The notes under the pieces were generated by a model, which was given only the letters and a program-made list of their open reading frames with translations, ran no database searches and had not been told where the DNA came from. A DNA stretch of 64,000 bases. It comes from Polaribacter butkevichii. Its GTDB lineage: Bacteria > Bacteroidota > Bacteroidia > Flavobacteriales > Flavobacteriaceae. Where the stretch lies: NCBI RefSeq assembly GCF_038024105.1, contig NZ_CP150661.1, positions 2,561,001 through 2,625,000 on the forward strand, given 5' to 3'. Position 1 is the stretch's first letter, and each line of letters begins with the position of its first letter. Shown in pieces: positions 48,928 through 59,900 of the stretch. A program made the position numbers and the translations under genes.

Positions 48928-51900
48928 TTACATAAATCCCTCAGGAGGCAACTCTTCATCGGTTTTTTCTTCATTAGGATAAATATCTTTTAAAGAAATA
49001 CCTGCTTTAAAAATTGCTGCCTTATTATTGGTTCCATCAACAATAACGGTAAGCGGGTTTTTAAAAGAAATATGTCTTAAATAAGAATCTTCAAAGACAG
49101 CTTCTTGTTCATTTAAATAATCTACATCAAAAAAACCATCTTGTATAAACGAGTTTATGGTTAAATACCCCACTTTAAAGGAGGTTAAATTCTGAAAAAA
49201 ATGAGTTCCCTGACTCGGGTCTATTCTAAAATCATTTAAACCAGATTCTACAATTATTTTTGCTGCAGAAATTTGAGACCAAAGTACCGGAATCCCTAAC
49301 CAAGAATCACTAGAACCCCAACGACCAGGCCCCACCAAAATATAGGGTTTATTTGCGGCTACAAATTTTTTATTAATGGCTTCTACTGCTTTTGCAATAT
49401 CTCTTGTATTGGCAGAATTAAACGTGTGAGGTTTTACATAAACAACATCGCAAATGTTTTCATATTTTCCATTTCCTAAGGCAGATTCAGAATAAATAAT
49501 AGTATCTAAAACATTTAAATTTTCGGGCAATTTACACACTGCTTCTACACTTTCTACAATAGGTCTAATTTGTAAAAAACTAAATTCTTTGGGTTTTCCT
49601 GAAGGCACATCTAGCTTTACTGCAAACTCTATTTCTATAGGATTTCTCATTTCTCTTTGCCCAACTCTTAATAATTCTTGTAAAATTTCTGGCAAAGGAA
49701 AAGTGTTGTATTTTAAAATATTATCAAAGGTAATTACCCGAATTCCATCATGCATTACGCCAGGTCTAATTCTATTATTTTGTAGATCGTAGGTAGATGC
49801 AACAAATTTTAAAGAACCATGATTTTCTGCTTTTCTAATCGTTACTTTCTTTTTATTAATGGCTTCACAAGTAGATGTTTGATAACTTTCTGGGTCTACA
49901 TCTAAACCATAAAAATATTGTTGTGTATCTCTTTGTGTAGAACCCGGAGAGGATAATTGTAGTACTTTTTTGGGATGATAAGGTGAAAAACGTAAAGATT
50001 TTCCTCCTCCTACAATCAATTCTCCTAAACCTAAAGCAATATTAGCAATTCCTTCGTTTGGTTTTTCTTCTCCAATCGGATAAAAATTAATAGAACGTGC
50101 CACTCCCGATATATTTGGATAATACACGTCTTGGTATTGTTTACCGGTAACCTCTTGTAAAATTACCGCCATTTTATCTTCTTCTATGGTGTGTGATAAT
50201 GCTTTTAAATAGGTTTTACTGTTTTCGAAAAAAGAAGAAGCCATAACCGATTTTATGGCATTAGAAACCATTTCAACTTTTTTATCAATATCAGAATCCG
50301 GAATCATATAGGTTGAAAAAACACCTGCAAAAGGCTGAAAATTAGAGTCTTCTAAAATACTAGAAGATCTAATGGCAATTGGGCATTTGGTTGTTTTTAA
50401 AAATGCTTTAATATCTTCTAAAGCCCATTCTGGTAAATCTTTTGAAATAAATTTATTTAGTATTTTATCATCATCAGAACATTCTGCAACAAATTCAATT
50501 AGCTTATGAGTATCAATAAATTGATCAAAAACTTCGGTACTTATTACAACGGTTCTTGGTATTGATATGCTTACGTTTTCATATTTATTATATAAATTAT
50601 TTCGCTTTAAAAAAGAGTCTATAAATGCCAAACCTCTTCCTTTTCCTCCTAAAGCTCCTTCTCCTATTCTTGCAAAGCCAACAAATTCATCATATTTAAG
50701 TTTGTTAAATTTTACAATTACTCCTCTAGACCTATAAATTCTATATAATTTAATTGCGTTATTTAAAAACGCTCTTATTTGATTGCTGTTTTCAAAATCA
50801 TCATATTCTATAGTGCTTAATAAATCTGCCAAAGGAAAAAGTGCTCTAGATTTTAACCATTTAGAAAACTCGCTTCTTGTGGCATGATACATCAAACAAT
50901 CTTCTGTAACAATTTTTATTGCTTTTTGAAATTCATTTAAATCTTTGGCTTTAGCTAAGACTTTCATTTGTATGGGATCCCAAAATTCGAAGTCTCCAAA
51001 TGCAAAATATTTTACAATATAATTTTTGATATCTACCCCTAATGTTTCTGAATGCTTATATAAAAATTTCCCTTTCAATTCTAAAGTTCGTTTTTTATTA
51101 TTTGCATCCGAAGATTGAATTAAAAAAGGAAAATAACGCTTGTAATTTCTTACATAATCTAAAAATAAAAATCCTGCATCTTCATTTCGCACACCATCTT
51201 TAAAATAATTAACATCAGATATTACACCTAATAAGTTTTCTTTGTAGGTATCAAATAAATGCATTCCTTCTTCATAAGTTGTTGCCAATAAAATTTTTGG
51301 TCTTCCTCTCATTAACAACATTTTTCGTTGCTCATTTAACCCTTCAGACATTATTTGTTGGGTTTGTTTAAGGATCACTTTATAAATAAGTGGAATATAT
51401 CTTGAATAAAATTTAAGGGAATCTTCTACTAATAAAATGGCTTTTACACCAACACCATTAATATCAACTTCTGCATTCATTCTATCTTCCGTTAACTTTA
51501 TAATGGCCAAAAATATATCTGCATTGCCATTCCAATGAAAAACAAAATCTATAATACCTGTGTTTCCTTTTTTTAACTTGCTTCTTAATTCTGATGAATG
51601 ATGACTTAATGCCGCAATGGGTACATTAGGAAACGTCTCTTTAATTATTTTTGATGTTTCAAATGCTTTATAATGACCAATATCTAACCAAGTAATAACG
51701 ATATCTATTTTATGAGAATCCATTATTTTAATGGCTCTTTTTGCAGAATTTGCGTGCACAAAATTTGGTGGATATCTTAAGTTTAACGAAGTATATTCAT
51801 TAAAAATTCGCTCTTCAATTCTACCATCTTCTTCGAGCATGTAAAAATCATAGTTAGAACAAACTATTAACACTTGGTTAATTCTTTTTTTCATTAACTT

Positions 51901-51960
51901 ATCGAAAGTAACTTCTTTAAATGCGTAAGATTTTAAGTTGTCTATTATATTTTCTTTCAT
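48928..51960 (-). CDS. PEP/pyruvate-binding (PPDK_N) protein with N-terminal receiver-like domains
   Basis: About 1010 residues from the ATG at 51960 (frame opens at 51984). Residues 25-150 and 175-330 look like two response-regulator folds: QVLIVCSNYDFYMLEEDG ... VITWLDIGHYKAF and KAILLVEDSLKFYSRYIP ... GVISDVNYFKDG. The rest contains the pyruvate-phosphate-dikinase N-terminal ATP-grasp (GEGALGGKGRGLAFID, IAIRSSSILEDSNFQPFAGVF, LVGPGRWGSSDSWLGIPV). The central phosphohistidine and PEP-binding TIM-barrel domains of real PEP synthase are missing. It probably phosphorylates or senses something else. It sits between two gdhA genes. Confidence 0.85.
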   Translation of the reverse strand: MKENIIDNLKSYAFKEVTFDKLMKKRINQVLIVCSNYDFYMLEEDGRIEERIFNEYTSLNLRYPPNFVHANSAKRAIKIMDSHKIDIVITWLDIGHYKAFETSKIIKETFPNVPIAALSHHSSELRSKLKKGNTGIIDFVFHWNGNADIFLAIIKLTEDRMNAEVDINGVGVKAILLVEDSLKFYSRYIPLIYKVILKQTQQIMSEGLNEQRKMLLMRGRPKILLATTYEEGMHLFDTYKENLLGVISDVNYFKDGVRNEDAGFLFLDYVRNYKRYFPFLIQSSDANNKKRTLELKGKFLYKHSETLGVDIKNYIVKYFAFGDFEFWDPIQMKVLAKAKDLNEFQKAIKIVTEDCLMYHATRSEFSKWLKSRALFPLADLLSTIEYDDFENSNQIRAFLNNAIKLYRIYRSRGVIVKFNKLKYDEFVGFARIGEGALGGKGRGLAFIDSFLKRNNLYNKYENVSISIPRTVVISTEVFDQFIDTHKLIEFVAECSDDDKILNKFISKDLPEWALEDIKAFLKTTKCPIAIRSSSILEDSNFQPFAGVFSTYMIPDSDIDKKVEMVSNAIKSVMASSFFENSKTYLKALSHTIEEDKMAVILQEVTGKQYQDVYYPNISGVARSINFYPIGEEKPNEGIANIALGLGELIVGGGKSLRFSPYHPKKVLQLSSPGSTQRDTQQYFYGLDVDPESYQTSTCEAINKKKVTIRKAENHGSLKFVASTYDLQNNRIRPGVMHDGIRVITFDNILKYNTFPLPEILQELLRVGQREMRNPIEIEFAVKLDVPSGKPKEFSFLQIRPIVESVEAVCKLPENLNVLDTIIYSESALGNGKYENICDVVYVKPHTFNSANTRDIAKAVEAINKKFVAANKPYILVGPGRWGSSDSWLGIPVLWSQISAAKIIVESGLNDFRIDPSQGTHFFQNLTSFKVGYLTINSFIQDGFFDVDYLNEQEAVFEDSYLRHISFKNPLTVIVDGTNNKAAIFKAGISLKDIYPNEEKTDEELPPEGFM

Positions 51961-52027
51961 ATTAGTTGCTTTCTTGTTGAACACACAAGATATAAATTTT
52001 AGTTTCTAACTCTTATAAAAATAAAAA

Positions 52028-52056
52028 AAAAGCGCATCAAAAAATGATGCGCTTTT
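52028..52056 (-). terminator. Terminator after glutamate dehydrogenase 2
   Basis: AAAAGCGCATCA and its complement with a 5-nt A loop; T-run on the minus strand. Located between gdhA copy 2 and the PEP-type gene. Confidence 0.92.
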
Positions 52057-52077
52057 ACCTATTATTAATGTTGTAAT

Positions 52078-53421
52078 TTAAACAACACCTTGGTCTAACA
52101 TTGCGTTTGCTACTTTTACAAAACCTGCAATATTTGCTCCTTTTACGTAATCTATTGTTCCGTCTTCATTTTCTCCGTATTGTACGCAAGAATTATGAAT
52201 ATCGTTCATAATTTGATGCAATTTCACATCAACTTCTTCTCTAGTCCAGTTATAACGTAAAGAATTCTGACTCATTTCTAAACCAGAGGTAGCAACGCCA
52301 CCTGCATTAGATGCTTTCCCTGGAGAAAATAAAATTTTTGCGTTTTGAAATTCATGAATTGCTTCTGGTGTAGAAGGCATATTTGCACCTTCAGAAACAC
52401 ATATACAACCATTTTTAATTAGTTGTTTGGCTTCGTCTCCATTTAACTCATTTTGCGTTGCACATGGCAAAGCAATATCACATTTTGTACCCCAAGGTCT
52501 TGCTCCGGCCACAAATTTTGCCTTCGGATATTTCGTTACATATTCACTAATTCTTCCACGTTTTTCGTTTTTAATAAACATAACGTGTTTTAGTTTTTCT
52601 GTATTTAAACCCTCTTCATCTAAAATATATCCAGAAGAATCAGATAACGTTAAAACTGTAGCCCCTAATTCTATTGCTTTTTCTGCAGCATATTGTGCAA
52701 CATTACCAGAACCAGAAATAACTATTTTTTTTCCGTTTAAAGAATCTCCTTTTCTTTTTAACATGTTTTGTGCAAAATATACGTTTCCGTAACCTGTTGC
52801 TTCTGGTCTAATTAAAGAACCTCCCCAACTAGAACCTTTACCTGTTAAAACACCCACAAACTCGTTGCGTAATTTTTTATATTGACCAAACATAAAACCA
52901 ATTTCTCTTCCTCCAACACCAATATCTCCTGCAGGTATATCTGTATTTGCACCAATATGACGGAATAATTCTGACATAAAAGCTTGACAAAATGCCATTA
53001 CTTCTCTGTCTGATTTTCCTTTCGGATTAAAATCAGATCCTCCTTTTCCTCCACCCATAGGTAAAGTTGTTAACGAGTTTTTAAAAACTTGCTCAAAACC
53101 TAAAAATTTTAAAATAGATAAGTTAACTGAAGGATGAAAACGCAACCCACCTTTATAAGGACCAATTGCAGAATTAAATTCTACTCTATATCCTCTATTA
53201 ATTTGTGTTTCTCCATTATCATCAACCCATGGTATGCGGAACATTAACGTTCTTTCTGGCTCTACCATTCTTTCTAATAATTTTTTATTTTGATACTTAG
53301 AATTCTCCTCTATAAACGGAATTACAGTTTCTGCAACTTCGTATACTGCTTGTAAAAATTCTGGTTCGTTTGGATTACGTTCTTTAACATAATCCACAAA
53401 GGCATTTATTTTAGAATTCAT
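52078..53421 (-). CDS. gdhA: NADP-type glutamate dehydrogenase, copy 2
   Basis: 447 residues with TTLPMGGGKGGSDFNPKGKSD, HIGANTDIPAGDIGVGGREIGFM and Rossmann motif SGSGNVAQYAAEKA. Same role as copy 1, 4.6 kb away in the same direction. The two proteins align end to end and look like an old duplication, so distinct regulation is likely. Confidence 0.96.
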   Translation of the reverse strand: MNSKINAFVDYVKERNPNEPEFLQAVYEVAETVIPFIEENSKYQNKKLLERMVEPERTLMFRIPWVDDNGETQINRGYRVEFNSAIGPYKGGLRFHPSVNLSILKFLGFEQVFKNSLTTLPMGGGKGGSDFNPKGKSDREVMAFCQAFMSELFRHIGANTDIPAGDIGVGGREIGFMFGQYKKLRNEFVGVLTGKGSSWGGSLIRPEATGYGNVYFAQNMLKRKGDSLNGKKIVISGSGNVAQYAAEKAIELGATVLTLSDSSGYILDEEGLNTEKLKHVMFIKNEKRGRISEYVTKYPKAKFVAGARPWGTKCDIALPCATQNELNGDEAKQLIKNGCICVSEGANMPSTPEAIHEFQNAKILFSPGKASNAGGVATSGLEMSQNSLRYNWTREEVDVKLHQIMNDIHNSCVQYGENEDGTIDYVKGANIAGFVKVANAMLDQGVV

Positions 53422-53610
53422 AAATTAAATATTCAATTATTATGATAATGATAATTTTAAAGTGCAAATATAATTATTTTACATTTTGTTAAATTTAAAA
53501 AACCATTTATTTACCTAATTTATTTCGTTTACTCAATCGATTTCGTATAATTGACTTTAACAGCCTTTAACTCTTCTAAAAAAGGAACACCACTTTTCAT
53601 TAAAAAAGAT

Positions 53611-53618
53611 TAAATTTG
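53611..53618 (+). promoter_or_regulatory. -7 element of pheS
   Basis: TAAATTTG, a perfect TAnnTTTG, 22 nt before the pheS start codon. I see no clear -33 TTTG element at the usual distance. Confidence 0.55.
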
Positions 53619-53638
53619 CCCCTTAATTATCCTTTAAA

Positions 53639-54658
53639 ATGTTAGACAAAGTAAAAGAACTGATTGGTGATGTAAAAGCATTTAATGCCACTACAAAAGA
53701 AGAAGTAGAAACTTTTAGAATTAAATACCTAGGAAGCAAAGGCTTATTGAAAGACTTATTTGCTGAATTTAAAAATGTAGATGCAGAATTACGTAAAGAT
53801 TTTGGTCAGGCATTAAATAATTTAAAAAAGTCTGCAGAAGGAAAAGTTGCTGAATTAAGTGAATCTTTAGAAGGAGCTGCTAGTCAGAAATCATTTTATG
53901 GAGATTTAACGCGTCCGTCAGAACCAATTAATTTAGGTTCTCGTCATCCAATTTCATTGGTAAGAAATCAAATTATTGATGTTTTTAATAGAATTGGTTT
54001 TACCGTTTCTGAAGGACCAGAAATTGAAGATGATTGGCATAACTTTACCGCTTTAAATTTACCAGAATATCATCCTGCAAGAGATATGCAAGACACGTTC
54101 TTTATAGAACAAGATCCAGATATTTTATTAAGAACACACACGTCTTCTGTACAAGTACGTTATATGGAAGAAAATAAACCACCTATAAGAACTATTTCTC
54201 CAGGAAGAGTTTTTAGAAATGAAGATATTTCTGCAAGAGCACATTGTATTTTTCATCAGGTAGAAGGTTTATATATAGATACTGATGTTTCTTTTGCCGA
54301 TTTAAAACAAACACTTTTATACTTTACAAAAGAGATGTTTGGTAAATCTAAAATTCGTTTACGTCCTTCTTATTTTCCGTTTACAGAGCCAAGTGCAGAA
54401 GTAGATATTTATTGGGGATTAGAAACCGAAACTGATTATAGAATTACAAAAGGTACAGGTTGGTTAGAAATTATGGGTTGTGGTATGGTAGATCCTAATG
54501 TATTAAAAAATGCAAACATAGACCCAACTAAATATTCTGGTTACGCTTTTGGTATGGGAATAGAACGTATTGCTATGTTATTATATCAAATACCAGATAT
54601 TAGAATGTTTTATGAAAACGACAAACGTTTCTTAGAGCAATTTAAATCTGTTTTATAA
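53639..54658 (+). CDS. pheS: Phenylalanyl-tRNA synthetase alpha subunit
   Basis: 339 residues. N-terminal coiled coil (1-85), then the class II catalytic core with HPISLVRNQIIDVFNRIGF, GRVFRNEDISARAHCIFHQVEGL (motif 2) and YAFGMGIERIAMLLYQIPDIR (motif 3). Charges tRNA-Phe together with PheT, which is not in this window. Confidence 0.98.
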   Translation: MLDKVKELIGDVKAFNATTKEEVETFRIKYLGSKGLLKDLFAEFKNVDAELRKDFGQALNNLKKSAEGKVAELSESLEGAASQKSFYGDLTRPSEPINLGSRHPISLVRNQIIDVFNRIGFTVSEGPEIEDDWHNFTALNLPEYHPARDMQDTFFIEQDPDILLRTHTSSVQVRYMEENKPPIRTISPGRVFRNEDISARAHCIFHQVEGLYIDTDVSFADLKQTLLYFTKEMFGKSKIRLRPSYFPFTEPSAEVDIYWGLETETDYRITKGTGWLEIMGCGMVDPNVLKNANIDPTKYSGYAFGMGIERIAMLLYQIPDIRMFYENDKRFLEQFKSVL

Positions 54659-54777
54659 AAAAGAAAAGCGAGTCTATTTATAAAATCATCCTTGTTAAAC
54701 TATTTGATGTATTTTAACAAAAAAACAATAAGTCTAATCAAAAATGAAAAATCATTTTTAAGAAAATAAGTTATATA

Positions 54778-55035
54778 ATGAACTATTTTACACAATTTTG
54801 GGATGAAAACAGAGATGATGAATATGCAGATTGGGGAACCTCTACTTGGTATTTTGAAACCAATGATGCCGATGAAGTTTTAAAACAAATTACCGTTTAT
54901 GCAAACGGAAAAGTTACAAAATACAGTGATGAAAATCTTGAAGATCAATTTGGTGGTTTGTGTGAAGACACATTAACTATTGATGAATGTGATGGAGATC
55001 TAATCTCTAAAGAAGATTTCTATAAAGTTTGGTAA
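54778..55035 (+). CDS. Small acidic protein, DUF6881-like
   Basis: 85 residues, very acidic, with WGTSTWYFETNDADEVLKQITVYANGKVTKYS, which resembles the DUF6881/immunity-like small proteins (moderate, from pattern). No signal peptide. Followed by a terminator, 120 nt after pheS. Confidence 0.6.
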   Translation: MNYFTQFWDENRDDEYADWGTSTWYFETNDADEVLKQITVYANGKVTKYSDENLEDQFGGLCEDTLTIDECDGDLISKEDFYKVW

Positions 55036-55136
55036 TTCTTTAAATACCAAAACAAACTAAAATAGCATTATACTTAGCAAATCTAAATAGAAAAGCTATA
55101 ATACAGTATTAAAATACATTTTTACTTAAACAATTT

Positions 55137-55160
55137 AAAGCCGATAGAAATATCGGCTTT
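55137..55160 (+). terminator. Terminator after the 54778-55035 gene
   Basis: AAAGCCGAT and ATCGGCTTT with a 6-nt loop, followed by TTTTCTTT on the plus strand. Confidence 0.92.
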
Positions 55161-55187
55161 TTTCTTTAACAATAAATTAACTTCGTC

Positions 55188-55223
55188 TAGTTCGGTTTGT
55201 TCCGAACTAATAATATATATTTG
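55188..55223 (+). promoter_or_regulatory. Operator and promoter of the efflux operon
   Basis: Perfect 8-bp inverted repeat TAGTTCGG / CCGAACTA (55188-55195 and 55202-55209, 6-nt spacer). TTTG at 55196-55199 inside the spacer can be the -33 element, and TATATTTG at 55216-55223 is a perfect -7 element. A protein bound to the repeat would block the polymerase, which fits autoregulation by the downstream GbsR/MarR-type protein. Confidence 0.75.
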
Positions 55224-55282
55224 CAGAGAATTTCACTGTGAATAAAATATTGATATTCAAAAACAGTATAAAACGAATTAAA

Positions 55283-55786
55283 ATGAAAGAAGAAATCTGC
55301 AAGAAAAAAATGGCTTTGGTAGAAAGACTGGGTGTTCATCTAGAAAATAGAGAACAATTAGCACCTGTTGCAGCTCGTATTTTATCTTATATAATTTTAA
55401 CAGGTAAAAAAGGAGCCACTTTTGAAGATATGGTAAGTATTTTATGCGCTAGTAAAAGCACTATATCTACCCATTTAAATCATTTACAAGATTTAAATAA
55501 AATTGAGTATTTCACCAAAACAGGAGATCGTAAAAAATATTTTATCATTAATAAGGATACTATTATTCAACATGTTGATAGAATGATAAGCCATTGGCAA
55601 GAAGAACGCTCAATACATTTAGAAATTAAAGACTATAAAGAAAAACAGAACAGTCTAAAAATTGAAAATGAAGAAGATAAATTTGATTTAAGTTTTCACA
55701 ACGATTATGTTAAGTTTATAGATGAAGCATCATTTTCAGTAAAAACATTAAGAGAAAAATTAATAAACAACCAATTCCATATTTAA
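55283..55786 (+). CDS. GbsR/MarR-type transcriptional repressor of the efflux operon
   Basis: About 167 residues from the ATG at 55283; the frame also opens at a GTG at 55238, but that lies almost at the predicted transcription start. Winged helix: APVAARILSYIILTGKKGATFEDMVSILCASKSTISTHLNHLQDLNKIEYFTKTGDRKKYFIINK. It resembles GbsR-family regulators placed in front of Bacteroidota RND pumps. The operator immediately upstream suggests it represses itself and the pump genes, which begin 12 nt downstream. Confidence 0.88.
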   Translation: MKEEICKKKMALVERLGVHLENREQLAPVAARILSYIILTGKKGATFEDMVSILCASKSTISTHLNHLQDLNKIEYFTKTGDRKKYFIINKDTIIQHVDRMISHWQEERSIHLEIKDYKEKQNSLKIENEEDKFDLSFHNDYVKFIDEASFSVKTLREKLINNQFHI

Positions 55787-55798
55787 ACGAAGTAAAAA

Positions 55799-56932
55799 AT
55801 GAAACATCATAAATTATTAACACTACTATCACTAAGCGTATTTTTAGTTATTGCAAGTTGTGCAAAAGAGGCAAAACAGACAACAGCTGCAGCAAACCAA
55901 CCTGCACCTTCTTTTCCTGTAATTGCAATGCAAACTAAAACAGTAACGGGTTACAAAGAATACCCAACAAGTATAGAAGGTATCGTAAATAGTGCTGTAA
56001 GAGCAAAGGTTTCTGGATACATTCAAAAAGTAATGGTAGACGAGGGACAAAAAGTACGTAAAGGACAAGTATTATTTAAAATAGAAACACAATCTTTAAG
56101 TCAAGATGCCGGAGCAGCAAAAGCTCGTATTAATGTAGCACAGGTAGAGGTTAACAAATTAATACCTCTAGTAGAAAAAAACATAATAAGTGCAGTACAA
56201 TTAGAAACTGCAAAAGCTAATTTAGCACAAGCAAAAGCTAATTATAGTAGTATTTCTGCAAGCATAGGTTACGGTACCATAAGAAGCCAAGTAGATGGTT
56301 ATGTTGGTGCAATTAATTTTAGAGAAGGTGCATTGGTTAGTCCTGCAGATCCTACTCCATTAACAACGGTTAGTGATATTAGTAAGGTATATGCTTTTTT
56401 TAGTTTAAACGAAAGCCAGTATTTAGACTTTTTACAAAATGCAAAAGGTAAAAACTTAGCAGAAAAACTAGCTAATTATTCTGCAATCAATTTAGTTTTA
56501 GCTAACGGTAGTATATATGCAGAAAAAGGGAAAATAGAAACCAGTACAGGACAAGTAAATAAAAATACAGGTACTATTAGTTTAAGAGCTGTTTTTAACA
56601 ATCCTAACCAACTATTAACAAATGGTAATAGTGGTAAAATTCAAATTCCAACAGTTTATGAAAATGCCATTGTGGTTCCGCAAGCAGCAACTTATGAGCA
56701 ACAAGGAAACATTATGTTATTTAAGTTAGATAAAGAAAATAAAGTTACAAGCTCTATTATTAAGGTAAAAGCAACTGTAGATAATTTATATGTAGTAACA
56801 TCTGGTGTAGATTTAAACGACAAAATTATAGCATCAGGAGTTGGTAAATTAAGAAATGGTATGGCTATTTCTCCTAAAGAAACTTCTTTTGATGAAGCTC
56901 TTAAACCAGTAGCAATCTTATTTAAAAACTAG
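55799..56932 (+). CDS. RND efflux periplasmic adaptor (membrane fusion protein)
   Basis: 377 residues. Lipoprotein signal ending LVIASC, barrel-sandwich halves (VRAKVSGYIQKVMVDEGQKVRKGQVLFKIE and IRSQVDGYVGAINFREGALV) around a helical hairpin (105-155), then beta-barrel and membrane-proximal domains. It connects the inner-membrane pump and the outer-membrane channel encoded next. Second gene of the operon. Confidence 0.95.
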   Translation: MKHHKLLTLLSLSVFLVIASCAKEAKQTTAAANQPAPSFPVIAMQTKTVTGYKEYPTSIEGIVNSAVRAKVSGYIQKVMVDEGQKVRKGQVLFKIETQSLSQDAGAAKARINVAQVEVNKLIPLVEKNIISAVQLETAKANLAQAKANYSSISASIGYGTIRSQVDGYVGAINFREGALVSPADPTPLTTVSDISKVYAFFSLNESQYLDFLQNAKGKNLAEKLANYSAINLVLANGSIYAEKGKIETSTGQVNKNTGTISLRAVFNNPNQLLTNGNSGKIQIPTVYENAIVVPQAATYEQQGNIMLFKLDKENKVTSSIIKVKATVDNLYVVTSGVDLNDKIIASGVGKLRNGMAISPKETSFDEALKPVAILFKN

Positions 56933-56953
56933 TAACTAACAAAAATATTAGAC

Positions 56954-59900
56954 ATGTTAAAAACATTTATTGAAAGACCCGTGCTTTCAACAGTAATCTC
57001 TATTATCATAGTTGTACTAGGGATTATCAGTATCACAAGCTTACCAATAGAAGAATATCCAGATATAGCACCACCAACAATTAAAGTGATTGCTTCTTAT
57101 CCTGGTGCCAATGCAGAAACCGTTTTAGAAAGTGTAATTATTCCTATTGAAGAGCAAATAAATGGTGTAGAAGGAATGACATACATTACTTCTACGGCAT
57201 CTAATACAGGTACCGCAGAAATTACCGTTTATTTTAATCAAGAAATAGATGCAGATATTGCGGCTGTAAACGTACAAAATCGTGTAGCTAGAGCAACGCC
57301 TTTATTACCTCAAGAGGTAATACAAACTGGTGTAACAACTCAAAAGCAAGAAACAAGTGCATTAATGTTTATCTCTATGTATTCTGAGAATACAGATTAC
57401 GATGCTACTTATATTCAGAATTACTTAAAAATAAACGTAATTCCGGCAATGCAACGTATTAGTGGTGTTGGAGATGTAAGTGTATTTTCTCAACAAGATT
57501 ATGCAATGCGTATTTGGTTAAAACCAGAAAAATTAGCCGCTTATAATTTAATTCCTTCGGATGTTACTGCAGCTTTAAAAGAACAAAATTTAGAAGCAGC
57601 AGCGGGTTCTTTAGGTCAAAATAATGGAGAAGCATTTTCTTATACCTTAACGTATAGTGGTCGTTTTAAAGAAGAAAAACAATACGGAGATATTATTATA
57701 AAAGCATTAGGAAACGGACAATTTCTTCGTTTAAATGATGTTGCTAAAATTGAATTAGATGCACAATCTTATGCGTCTAATGCAATGAGTTTAGGAAAAC
57801 CTGCCGTATTTATGGGGATTTTTCAAACAAAAGGTTCTAACGCACGAGAAATTATTGAAAACATTAAAACAACTTTAGAAAGCGTTAAAAAAGACCTTCC
57901 GGAAGGGTTAAATGTATTTGTGCCTTACGATACCAGTTTATTCTTAAATGCATCAATAGAAAAAGTAATTAGTACTTTAATGGAAGCTTTTTTATTGGTA
58001 TTCTTAGTAGTATTTCTATTCTTACAAGATTTTAGATCTACGTTAATTCCTGCAATTGCAGTACCCGTTTCTATTATTGGTACCTTCTTTTTCTTAAATG
58101 TTTTTGGATACTCTATTAACCTATTAACACTATTTGCATTAGTCCTCGCCATTGGTATTGTGGTAGATGATGCTATTGTGGTTGTAGAAGCAGTGCATGC
58201 GAAGATGGATGAAGGAGAGAAAAATCCGAAGAAAGCAACATTGGTAGCCATGAACGAAATTTCTGGTGCCATTATATCTATTACCTTAGTAATGGCAGCT
58301 GTATTTATTCCGGTTACCTTTATTACAGGACCAACAGGAGTGTTTTATGAGCAATTTGGTGTTACGTTAATTATTGCCATTCTTATTTCTGCAGTTAATG
58401 CATTAACATTAAGTCCGGCTTTGTGTGCTTTACTATTAAAAACACATAAAGAAGATGAAGAGTTAAAAGGAAAAAGCCCATTAAAACGTTTTTACACTTT
58501 ATTTAATCGTGGTTTTAACGCTACAGTAGAAAGATATGGTAAATCGCTACATTTCTTATACAAAAGAAAATGGATACCTGTTTTATTATTAGTCTTAGCA
58601 GTTGTTGGAATTTTTTGGGCAACTGAAAATACACCAACAGGATTTGTACCTAATGAAGATAGAGGAATTATTTTTGCAAATATAGAGTTACCTGCAGGTG
58701 CTTCTTTAGATAGAACCAATGCGGTTGCTAAAGATTTATATGGAAAAATAAATGGTATAGAAGGTGTTGTAGCAGTAAACTTTATTAAAGGTAGAAGTTT
58801 AATTAGTGGAGCGGGTAGTAATTATGGTTTTGGTATTATAAAATTAGCAGATTGGGGAGAACGTAAAGATCCATCAACCTCTGTACAAGCCATTACAGGT
58901 AAATTATTTGGAATTGTATCTACAATGCCAGAAGCAAAAATAATTTTCTTCTCGCCACCAAGTATACGTGGATTTGGTAACTCTGCAGGTTTTGAAATAA
59001 ATTTACTAGATAAATTTGGTGGAGAATTTAAAGACTTAGATAAAGCAAATAAAGAATTTGCCATGGCTTTAATGAAGCATCCAGAAGTACAATACGCACA
59101 ATCATCTTTCAACACAAATTATCCACAATATGAAATGGATATTAATGTGCCTTTAGCCAAAGAAAAAGGAGTACCAATTAATAGTATCTTTTCTACTTTA
59201 CAAGGTTATATTGGTGGAGTGTATGCTTCTGATTTTTCTAAATTCGGAAAACAATTTAGAGTGTATATTCAAGCACTACCAGATGACAGAGCAACGGTAG
59301 ATGATTTAAATAGCATGTATGTTAGAACAAATTCTGGAGAAATGACACCTATTACACAGTTTGTAAAATTAGAACGTGTATATGGACCACAATCAGTTAC
59401 TCGTTTTAACCTATTTAATTCTACAACCATAATAGGTGCTACAAACGAAGGTTTTAGTACAGGAGATGCTATTAGAGTTATTGAAGAAGAAGTTGCAAAA
59501 TTACCAAGTAACTATACCGTTGCATATTCTGGTTTAACAAGAGAAGAGGTTAACGCTGGTAACCAAACTGCATTTATTTTTGCTTTAAGTATTCTATTTG
59601 TATATTTCTTATTAAGTGCACAATACGAAAGTTACTTATTACCTTTTGCTGTTGTATTATCATTACCATTTGGTGTATTTGGAGCATATATAAGTACCTA
59701 CTTCTTTGGACTAGAAAACAACATTTATTTCCAAATTGCTTTAATTATGTTGATTGGTCTACTCGCCAAGAACGCCATATTAATTGTAGAGTTTGCTTTG
59801 CAGCGTCGTAAAAATGGAGAAAGTATTGTAGATGCTGCTATTCATGGAGCAAAATCTCGTTTACGTCCTATTTTAATGACTTCATTTGCCTTTATTCTTG

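Noticed and set aside
53440..53455. TGATAATGATAA before glutamate dehydrogenase 2 as another FNR-like box
   Set aside because: The second half-site is imperfect and it is a simple TGATAA direct repeat rather than a palindrome; no -7 element at the right distance.
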